A stretch of DNA of 5,383 bases from Planctomycetota bacterium (GTDB taxonomy: Bacteria > Planctomycetota > UBA1135): positions 1-5,383 of the forward strand of contig JACNJP010000487.1 of assembly GCA_014382465.1 (NCBI GenBank), written 5' to 3'. Numbering within the stretch: position 1 is the stretch's first letter; each line of letters opens with the position of its first letter. Below are positions 1 through 5,383 of this stretch, in pieces. The notes beneath the pieces are model-generated. The model was not told the origin of the DNA and made no database searches. It saw nothing but the letters and a program-made list of their open reading frames with translations. Both the position numbers and the translations under genes were made by a program.

Positions 1-2
1 CA

Positions 3-1631
3 CCGCTGCAGGGCCAGGATCCTCCCCGGCAGGAACCCGACCCGGCGGCCGAGGCGGCCGAGGTCGCCCAGCAGGCCCACGCCGAGGGCTGGAAGGCCTT
101 CGAGGACGGCGACTCGATCCGCGCCGAGGATCTGTTCCGGCGAGCCATCGACCACGGCATGCCGGAGGCTTGGCGCGGCATCGCCGAGGTCCGCCGCCGC
201 GAAGGGGACACGGGAGGGGCGGTGGAGGCCTTCCACGAGCTGGTCCTGGCGCGGCCGACCGACCTCCGGGCCCGCGCCGACCACGCCTCCGCCTTGGCGG
301 CGATCCCCGACCGGCGCGACGAAGCGGTAGGGGAATACCGGGCGATCCTCGACTCGGATCCCGGCGATCGCGGCAGCCGCCTGGCGATGGCCGAGGTCCT
401 CTCGTGGTCCGGTCGTCACGCCGAGGCCGAGGCCGAATTCCGCCTGCTGCTGAGCGACGAGCCGGACCCGCTCCTGCGCGAGCGCCAGCTCCTCGGCTTG
501 GCCGACTGCTGGAACTGGTCGGGCCGGCGCTCGTGGGCCGCCGACCTCTACCGCCAATTGCTCGACGGCAGCCGCGGTCACGCCGCCCGCCGCGGACTGG
601 CGGACCTCGAGCTGTGGCAGGGCCGCCCCGGCGCCGCGGCTTCGGAATACGACGCGGTCCTGCGCCAGGACCCCGACGACTTCGCCGCCAGGCAAGGGCG
701 GGCGGACGCCCTCGCGGCCCAGCGGCCGCGGCTGTTCCTGAGCGCCCAGAGCTACTTCGACAACGCCGACTGGAAGCGGACCAAGCTGCTCGGCGGGGTC
801 GGCTTCCAGGTGGCGCCCGACTCCGCGCCCGATCTCCGCCTGCGGGCCGGCCTGGAGCAGGCGCACTACCAAAACCGCGCCGGGGAGGAAGCCGACCGGA
901 CCAGCCTGGTCACGCGGCTCGACTGGGCGGTGGACCCCTTCACCACCGTCCACGCCGCGCTAGAGGGCAGCCAGGAAGGGGACTCGGGGCTGCGCGGCGG
1001 CCTGGGGCTGGACTACCGGCCGGAGAGCGCCTCGTCGTTCTGGATCGGCTACCGCCACGACGACTGGATCGACCCGAGCGAGCCGTTCCGCTTCGACCGC
1101 TACAACGGCGCCTTCACGCCGCGGCTGCTGACCGACCTCGGCCGGCAGGACGACAGCTTCCGCGTCGGCGCCTTCCACCAGATGGAGAGCGGCTGGGGCG
1201 GGCTGGTGGACTTCGAGGGCGGCGTGGTGCAGGACGGCAACAGCCACAGCGACAGCTACCTGCAGCTCCACCACCGCTTCGACCCGCGCCCCGGCCTAGC
1301 GCTGCTGCCGCGGGTCTTCCACCATCGGAAGGACTTCGGCCTGCCGTCCAGCCTCTACTTCTCGCCCAGCGGGCTCGAGTCCTGGGGCAGCGGCCTGCGG
1401 ATCGAGGCCTGGGACGGCGGGCGCCGCCGCGAGGCCTACCTCGACCTGAGCGGCTTCTTCCAGCCGTCGGGGGTGTCCTCGTGGGGATACCAGCTCGAGG
1501 CCGGGATCGTCCAGCGCTGGGACGGCGGCGAGGTCGGGCTGCTTGCCAACCACCTCTCGACCGACGAGCGCGGGCTCGGGGCGCGCTTCCATTCCACCGC
1601 CGTGCAGGCCTTCGCGGCGCTGGTCTTCTGA
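3..1631 (+). CDS. TPR / outer-membrane beta-barrel protein, BcsC-like polysaccharide exporter (5' partial)
   Basis: The first complete codon is at 3 and 542 residues are visible. The first in-frame ATG (159) lies inside the TPR region and is not the true start: the open frame runs to the left edge, and residues 5-10 (QDPPRQ) match the post-signal segment QEPPRQ of the paralogue at 4189, so about 23 codons, including the signal peptide, are missing. Residues ~16-235 form about six TPR-like helical pairs (alanine-rich, with GLADLELWQGR and DPDDFAARQGRADAL typical). Residues ~243-542 look like a beta-barrel: alternating polar/hydrophobic strands rich in G, Y, W and F, a YFSP motif at 452-455 like that of BcsC C-terminal domains, and a terminal Phe (AFAALVF) as in BAM substrates. 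Family knowledge suggests periplasmic TPRs guide an exopolysaccharide to the barrel pore. It is much shorter than enterobacterial BcsC (over 1,100 residues). The stop overlaps the bcsA start. A PgaA- or YaiO-like role cannot be excluded. Confidence 0.85.
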   Translation, partial: PLQGQDPPRQEPDPAAEAAEVAQQAHAEGWKAFEDGDSIRAEDLFRRAIDHGMPEAWRGIAEVRRREGDTGGAVEAFHELVLARPTDLRARADHASALAAIPDRRDEAVGEYRAILDSDPGDRGSRLAMAEVLSWSGRHAEAEAEFRLLLSDEPDPLLRERQLLGLADCWNWSGRRSWAADLYRQLLDGSRGHAARRGLADLELWQGRPGAAASEYDAVLRQDPDDFAARQGRADALAAQRPRLFLSAQSYFDNADWKRTKLLGGVGFQVAPDSAPDLRLRAGLEQAHYQNRAGEEADRTSLVTRLDWAVDPFTTVHAALEGSQEGDSGLRGGLGLDYRPESASSFWIGYRHDDWIDPSEPFRFDRYNGAFTPRLLTDLGRQDDSFRVGAFHQMESGWGGLVDFEGGVVQDGNSHSDSYLQLHHRFDPRPGLALLPRVFHHRKDFGLPSSLYFSPSGLESWGSGLRIEAWDGGRRREAYLDLSGFFQPSGVSSWGYQLEAGIVQRWDGGEVGLLANHLSTDERGLGARFHSTAVQAFAALVF

Positions 1632-1633
1632 TG
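1629..1633 (+). promoter_or_regulatory. Stop/start overlap TGATG coupling the TPR-barrel gene to bcsA
   Basis: The TGA stop of the upstream gene (1629-1631) shares its last base with the bcsA ATG (1631-1633). The preceding 20 bases contain no purine-rich Shine-Dalgarno. Such an arrangement usually means one transcript and translational coupling, so the two proteins are probably made in a fixed ratio. Confidence 0.7.
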
Positions 1634-4162
1634 GCTCCGCCCCGGCAGCAGCCTCCTCGACCGCCGCAGCGGCGCCGCGCCAGCCCAGGCGCCCTGCTGA
1701 GCGTCCTCGGCGTGCTGGCGGTGGCCGGCGCCTTGATGGGCACGCCGGCGGTCGCCGGGGCGCCGGCGCCGGCCGGAGCGATGACCTGGCGCAGCCTGCC
1801 CGAGCTGCGCGACGTGGTCATCTCGCTGGTCCTGGTGATCGGCGCGGCGGCGGTCCTGCGCTTCTCGCCGCGGCGCCTGCGCTGGCTCGGCATGGGCCTG
1901 AGCGCGGCCGCCTCGCTGCGCTACATCGTCTGGCGCGCCACCGCGACGATGAACTTCGAGAACGGCGTCGACGGCACCGCCTGCGTGCTGCTGTTCCTGG
2001 CGGAGCTCTACACGGTCGGGCTGCTGTTCCTGGGCCACTTCCAGACCTTCGCGCCCCGCTCGCGGGTCACGCCGTGGGCGCCGCCGGACACCCGCTGGCC
2101 CTCGGTCGACGTCTTCATCACCACCTACGACGAGGGCGTCGACGTCGTCCGCCGCACCGCCGTCGGCTGCCGCGAGCTGCGCTACGCCGGGGTCAAGAAG
2201 GTCTGGATCCTCGACGACGGCCGCCGCCCGGCGATCCGCAAGCTGGCCGAGCGCCTCGGGATCGGCTACCTGACGCGGCCGGACAACGCCCACGCCAAGG
2301 CCGGCAACCTCAACGCCGCGCTCCAGCACACCGACGCCGAGCTGATCGCCCAGTTCGACGCCGACCACGTGCCGGTGCGCAGCTTCCTCGAGCGCACGGT
2401 GCCCTTCTTCCTCGGCGAGGACGACCTGGCCTTCGTCCAGACGCCGCACAACTTCTACAACCCGGACGTGTTCCAGCGCAACCTGCTGGTCGAGGGAGCC
2501 GTGGCCGGGGAGCAGGACCTGTTCTTCCACGTGCTGCAGCCGGGCAACGACCGCTGGAACGCCGCCTTCTTCTGCGGCAGCAACGCGGTGCTCAGCCGCG
2601 CCGCCCTCGCCGATGTCGGCGGCTTCGCCACCGAGACCATCACCGAGGACGCCCACACGGCGCTGCGGCTGCACGCCCGCGGCTGGAAGTCGGCCTACCT
2701 CGACGTCGCCCTGGCCGGCGGCCTGGCGGCCGAGACCTTCGCCGACGCCCTGACCCAGCGGCTGCGCTGGGGCATGGGCATGGCCGGCATCCTCAAGGTC
2801 GACAACCCGCTGACGGTGCGCGGCCTCAGCCTGCCGCAGCGGCTGTGCTACTTCGCCGCCTCCTTCTTCTTCTTCGGCATCCCGCGGCTGCTGTTCTTCC
2901 TGGCGCCGATCGGCTTCATGCTGCTGGGCGTCAAGCCGATCGACGCCAGCATCCTCTCGGTGGTGGTGATGTTCCTGCCGCACATCCTGGCCGGTTGGTT
3001 CGTGGTCAGCGGCGTCAGCCGCAACATCCGCCACACCTTCTGGAGCGAGGTCTACGAGTGCGCGGTGTCCTGGCACATGGCGGTGTCGGTGATGTGGACG
3101 CTGTTCACCCGCAAGAAGCTGCCCTTCAAGGTCACCCCCAAGGACGTCCGCCGCGACCGAATCAGCTGGAACGCCCGCGCCGCCCTGCCGCAGATGGTGC
3201 TGCTGGCGCTGACGCTGGTGTCCCTGGGCATGGGCGCCAACCTGTTCCGGCACGGCTGGGAGCAGGGCGGCGTCACGGCCATGAACCTGGTGTGGCTGGC
3301 CTACAACGCGCTGCTCCTGACGGCCGCGGTGGCGGTCAGCATCGACCGGCCGCAGCGGCGGGCGGCGCCGCGCCTTCCGGTCCACCTGCCGGCGCTGCTG
3401 CGCTGGTCGCTGCGGGGCCGGCACCTCGAGGTCGAGGGAGTGGCGGTCGACCTGTCGGAGACCGGCGCCCGGATCCTGCTGCGCAGCGCCGTTCCTCCCG
3501 GCGTCGAGCTCGAGCTGCAGCTGGGCAGCGGGGCCGAGCGGGTCAGGATCCCGTCCAAGCTGGTCTCCTGCCGTCCGGGCGAGGACGGACACGTCCACGG
3601 CGCCGGCCTCGAATTCGAGCCGCTGGAGGAGGAGGCGCGCATCCAGCTCATCCGGTGGATGTACTGCGACCCGGACACCTGGAGCCGCGGCCAGCAGCTC
3701 GCCGCCCCCTGGCAGGCCTTCGTCAAGCTCGCCGGCAGCCCGTTCCGCGCCGTCCGCACCCAGGAGATCGAGCTGCAGCGGCGCGCACCGCGCCAAGAAG
3801 GCCGGCGCCACGTGCTGCTGAACCGGGAGAACCTTCCGGCGCAACAGGCGTGGGTCGCGGACCTCTCGCTCGGCGGCGCCAAGGCGGTGCTCGACCACGG
3901 CAGGCTCAAGCCAGGCGAGACGCTGTCCCTGGTCCTGCCGCTGCGCAGCGGCGCCTCCCTCGACCTCCAGGCCGAGGTCATGGCCAACCGCGGCGGCCGG
4001 AGCTGGGGCCTGCGCTTCCGCGAGCTCGACGCGGAGGAGCGCGCCGACCTGCTGTGGGACCTGTTTGTGTCGCCGCTCGGCGAGGCCGGCTCGCCGCGCA
4101 GCATGCAGGCGCTCCAGGGTGGACGAGGCCTCGGCGAGCAGGGCTCGCGGCCCGCGGTTTGA
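1631..4162 (+). CDS. bcsA: Cellulose synthase catalytic subunit BcsA-type, with two C-terminal PilZ domains
   Basis: This is an 843-residue inner-membrane family 2 glycosyltransferase, expected to polymerise UDP-glucose into beta-1,4-glucan and translocate it. Four N-terminal membrane segments (~20-43, 61-77, 84-103, 116-138) precede the cytosolic GT domain (~155-395). Catalytic motifs are intact: TYDE 165-168, DDG 195-197, HAKAGN 221-226, DAD 243-245, FFCGS 313-317, TED 338-340, QRLRW 376-380. Four more membrane segments follow (~405-433, 441-461, 520-538, 551-571). The gating loop FKVTPK is at 499-504. PilZ 1 has R577/R581 and DLSETG 607-612; E368 sits where Rhodobacter BcsA has Glu371, the salt-bridge partner of Arg580. 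A second PilZ-like domain occupies ~715-815. The start at 1631 is preferred because it keeps the first membrane helix found in family members; ATG 1781 would remove it. No Shine-Dalgarno is evident, so translation is probably coupled to the upstream gene. A related mixed-linkage glucan synthase remains possible; no bcsB is visible. Confidence 0.93.
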   Translation: MAPPRQQPPRPPQRRRASPGALLSVLGVLAVAGALMGTPAVAGAPAPAGAMTWRSLPELRDVVISLVLVIGAAAVLRFSPRRLRWLGMGLSAAASLRYIVWRATATMNFENGVDGTACVLLFLAELYTVGLLFLGHFQTFAPRSRVTPWAPPDTRWPSVDVFITTYDEGVDVVRRTAVGCRELRYAGVKKVWILDDGRRPAIRKLAERLGIGYLTRPDNAHAKAGNLNAALQHTDAELIAQFDADHVPVRSFLERTVPFFLGEDDLAFVQTPHNFYNPDVFQRNLLVEGAVAGEQDLFFHVLQPGNDRWNAAFFCGSNAVLSRAALADVGGFATETITEDAHTALRLHARGWKSAYLDVALAGGLAAETFADALTQRLRWGMGMAGILKVDNPLTVRGLSLPQRLCYFAASFFFFGIPRLLFFLAPIGFMLLGVKPIDASILSVVVMFLPHILAGWFVVSGVSRNIRHTFWSEVYECAVSWHMAVSVMWTLFTRKKLPFKVTPKDVRRDRISWNARAALPQMVLLALTLVSLGMGANLFRHGWEQGGVTAMNLVWLAYNALLLTAAVAVSIDRPQRRAAPRLPVHLPALLRWSLRGRHLEVEGVAVDLSETGARILLRSAVPPGVELELQLGSGAERVRIPSKLVSCRPGEDGHVHGAGLEFEPLEEEARIQLIRWMYCDPDTWSRGQQLAAPWQAFVKLAGSPFRAVRTQEIELQRRAPRQEGRRHVLLNRENLPAQQAWVADLSLGGAKAVLDHGRLKPGETLSLVLPLRSGASLDLQAEVMANRGGRSWGLRFRELDAEERADLLWDLFVSPLGEAGSPRSMQALQGGRGLGEQGSRPAV
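3347..3655 (+). other. PilZ domain 1 of BcsA (canonical c-di-GMP sensor)
   Basis: BcsA residues ~573-675. QRRAAPR supplies the RxxxR motif (R577, R581) directly after the last membrane helix, the same local sequence as remembered for Rhodobacter sphaeroides BcsA. DLSETG at 607-612 supplies DxSxxG, and GAGLEFEPL closes the barrel. In the family, c-di-GMP binding here releases the gating loop. All binding residues appear present, so c-di-GMP activation is expected. Confidence 0.9.
3773..4075 (+). other. Second PilZ-like domain at the BcsA C terminus
   Basis: BcsA residues ~715-815. An arginine-rich stretch RRAPRQEGRR (717-726) contains overlapping RxxxR options (R717/R721, R721/R725). DLSLGG at 744-749 fits DxSxxG. 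The end, WGLRFRELDAEERADLLWDLF, parallels GLEFEPLEEEARIQLIRWMY of the first PilZ, as does ADLSLGGAKAVL with VDLSETGARILL. These internal matches support a domain duplication. The connecting segment ~676-710 (CDPDTWSRGQQL) resembles the helix that normally follows PilZ in BcsA. Whether this domain binds c-di-GMP is inferred from motifs only. Confidence 0.75.
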
Positions 4163-4175
4163 CGCGCCGGAGCGC

Positions 4176-4181
4176 TAACCT
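4176..4181 (+). promoter_or_regulatory. Candidate -10 element for a leaderless transcript of the second TPR-barrel gene
   Basis: TAACCT (a TANNNT match) sits in an otherwise GC-rich 26-base gap, with 7 bases between its last T and the ATG at 4189. This is the geometry of leaderless promoters, in which transcription starts at the start codon. The only SD-like string, GGAG at 4169-4172, is 16 bases from the ATG, too far for normal use. TTGACG at 4159-4164 resembles a -35 box, but the 11-base spacer is too short. The gene may instead simply be co-transcribed with bcsA. Confidence 0.3.
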
Positions 4182-4188
4182 GGACCCC

Positions 4189-5383
4189 ATGGCCCGCGGA
4201 ACCGCCCCCGCCCTCCTTTCCTCCCTCCTCCTGCTCGGGGCATGGCTCGGCGATTCGCGGCTGCTCGCCCAGGAGCCGCCGCGCCAGGATCCGGTGGTCG
4301 AGTCGCCGGCCCGCCGGGCCCTCGAAGCGGCTTGGTCGGCCCTCGAAGCCGGCGACCTGCCGCTGGCCGAGCGGCGCTTCCAGGCCGCGATCGACTCCGG
4401 CGTCGCCCGGGGCTGGGGCGGCCTGGCCGAGGTCCGCCGCCGCGAGGGCGACCTCGAGGGCGCCGCCGACGCGCTGTGGGAGCTGCACGGCGCGCTGCCC
4501 GGCGACCTGGAGGTGAAGCGCGAGCTCGCCGCCCTGCTCGCGCGCCTGCCGGGACACGAGTGGGAGGCCTACCCGCTGAACGCCGAGCTGCTCGAGCAGC
4601 TCCCGGCCGATCCGACCATCCGCCTGCAGATGGCCCGCCTCCAGTCGGTCCTCGGCTGGCACGAGGAAGCCCGGGCCAATTTCGCCCGGGTCGCGGCCTC
4701 CGGCCCTCCTGCCGAGATCGCCGTCGAGGCCGAGCTCGGCCTGGCCGACGACTACAACCGCGCCGGGCTGCGCCACCGCGCCGAGGAGATCTACCGCCGC
4801 CACCTCGGGGACCCGCCGGACCCGCGGGCCTTGCGCGGCCTCGCCGACCTCGAGTTCCGCCAGGGCCGCCCGGCCCAGGCCGCGGCCCTCTACGAGCAGG
4901 TCATGGAGAGCGATCCGGACGACTTCGAAGCCCGGGAGCGGGGCAGGGCCGCGCGGGCCGCCCAGGGGCCGCGGCTGTTCGCCCGGGCCCAGTCCTACTC
5001 CGACAACCGCGACTGGACCCGGACCAAGATCCTCGGCGGGGTGGACTTCGCGGTCGGCGCCGAGACCCGGCTGCGGGTCGGCCTGGAGAGCGCCCGCTTC
5101 GAGGACGGCGCCGGGCGGGAGCTCGACCGCAACAGCCTGGTGGTGCGCGGCGACTGGCGCCCCGACCCCTTCGTGGTCCTCCACGCCGACCTCCAGAGCG
5201 GCGACCAGGGGGGCGGATCGAATCCGCGCGGCGGCCTCGGCGTGCTCTACGAGCCGACCGAGTCGGCGGTGTTCCGCGGCGGCTACCGCCACGACGACTT
5301 CCTCGATCCCGCCGACCCCTTCGCCTTCGACCGCCGCAACGACGCCGCCGACGTCCGGCTGCTGAGCGGGGCGGGCCTCCAGA
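4189..5383 (+). CDS. TPR / outer-membrane beta-barrel protein, BcsC-like, second paralogue (3' partial)
   Basis: 398 codons are open to the right edge with no stop. Residues 1-27 resemble a Sec signal peptide: Arg3, a hydrophobic core ALLSSLLLLGAWL at 8-20, and possible cleavage near LLA-Q at 27/28. Residues ~38-255 are TPR-like helical repeats (for example RALRGLADLEFRQGR, then DPDDFEAR). From ~260 the sequence becomes barrel-like (PRLFARAQSY, TRTKILGGVDF, GYRHDD). It is colinear with the gene at 3-1631: EVRRREGD and the PRLF that opens the barrel are exactly 180 residues apart in both. By analogy about 140-150 further barrel residues should lie beyond the window. The expected role is periplasmic scaffold plus outer-membrane pore for the polymer made by the adjacent BcsA. 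The ATG at 4189 is chosen because it gives a clean signal peptide; TTG at 4159, overlapping the bcsA stop, would add ten residues and is a weaker option. The substrate is inferred from context only. Confidence 0.85.
   Translation, partial: MARGTAPALLSSLLLLGAWLGDSRLLAQEPPRQDPVVESPARRALEAAWSALEAGDLPLAERRFQAAIDSGVARGWGGLAEVRRREGDLEGAADALWELHGALPGDLEVKRELAALLARLPGHEWEAYPLNAELLEQLPADPTIRLQMARLQSVLGWHEEARANFARVAASGPPAEIAVEAELGLADDYNRAGLRHRAEEIYRRHLGDPPDPRALRGLADLEFRQGRPAQAAALYEQVMESDPDDFEARERGRAARAAQGPRLFARAQSYSDNRDWTRTKILGGVDFAVGAETRLRVGLESARFEDGAGRELDRNSLVVRGDWRPDPFVVLHADLQSGDQGGGSNPRGGLGVLYEPTESAVFRGGYRHDDFLDPADPFAFDRRNDAADVRLLSGAGLQ

Noticed and set aside
45..62. Perfect 9-base tandem repeat GCGGCCGAG x2
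   Set aside because: It encodes an Ala-Ala-Glu linker after the signal peptide. Short repeats of this sort arise easily in GC-rich coding DNA, and nothing suggests a mobile or regulatory element.
159..161. ATG at 159 as the start of the first TPR/barrel gene
   Set aside because: The reading frame stays open to the window edge, and the upstream residues align with the mature N terminus of the paralogue. Starting here would remove the signal peptide and first TPR.
170..1630. Upstream extension of the bcsA frame, giving a 1330-residue protein
   Set aside because: This stretch is the out-of-frame shadow of the TPR/barrel gene and is full of P, R, G and A. BcsA-like sequence begins only after 1631, where an ATG overlaps the upstream stop.
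1781..1783. Alternative bcsA start at ATG 1781, preceded by GGAG
   Set aside because: GGAG is only 2 bases from this ATG, too close for good initiation, and this start would delete the first membrane helix expected in the 4+4 helix layout of BcsA.
1436..3898. 820-codon open frame on the minus strand
   Set aside because: It lies antisense to bcsA and the end of the upstream gene. In such GC-rich coding DNA, stop codons are rare in the opposite frames. The translation is low-complexity (R, A, V, Q, H, E rich) with no recognisable domain, while the + strand frame has all cellulose synthase motifs.
4140..4188. GC-rich inverted segments around the bcsA stop as a terminator
   Set aside because: Only short CCGCGG-type palindromes are present, with no stable long stem followed by a T-run. 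They are expected by chance at this GC content.
3301..5292. 663-codon open frame on the minus strand
   Set aside because: It is antisense to the bcsA C terminus and the second TPR/barrel gene, crosses two well-supported genes, and has biased composition without any domain. It is a GC artefact.

Overview
The window is very GC-rich and almost entirely coding on the + strand. It shows three genes in a row: the 3' part of a TPR/outer-membrane beta-barrel gene, a complete cellulose-synthase-type glycosyltransferase gene (bcsA, 843 codons), and the 5' part of a second TPR/beta-barrel gene that is a paralogue of the first. Outer-membrane barrel proteins imply a Gram-negative (diderm) host. The GC content and codon use would suit a high-GC proteobacterial, myxococcal, acidobacterial or planctomycetal lineage, but the sequence alone does not decide among these.

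Layout: 3-1631, BcsC-like TPR plus barrel protein, start lost off the left edge; 1631-4162, bcsA, whose ATG shares one base with the preceding stop codon (TGATG); 4163-4188, a 26-base gap with no good Shine-Dalgarno but a TAACCT hexamer placed as in a leaderless promoter; 4189-5383, second BcsC-like gene, cut by the right edge. No stretch above 300 bases lacks a gene. No RNA gene, insertion sequence, CRISPR array or clear terminator was seen.

Working model: BcsA takes UDP-sugar (most likely UDP-glucose) in the cytoplasm, polymerises a beta-glucan and threads it across the inner membrane under c-di-GMP control. The TPR/barrel proteins would span periplasm and outer membrane and pass the polymer out, as BcsC does for cellulose. 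Two features depart from the textbook bcs operon. BcsA ends in two PilZ-like domains instead of one. The synthase is bracketed by two short, diverged BcsC-like paralogues (about six TPRs rather than the long TPR array of enterobacterial BcsC), and no bcsB is visible between or beside them in this window.
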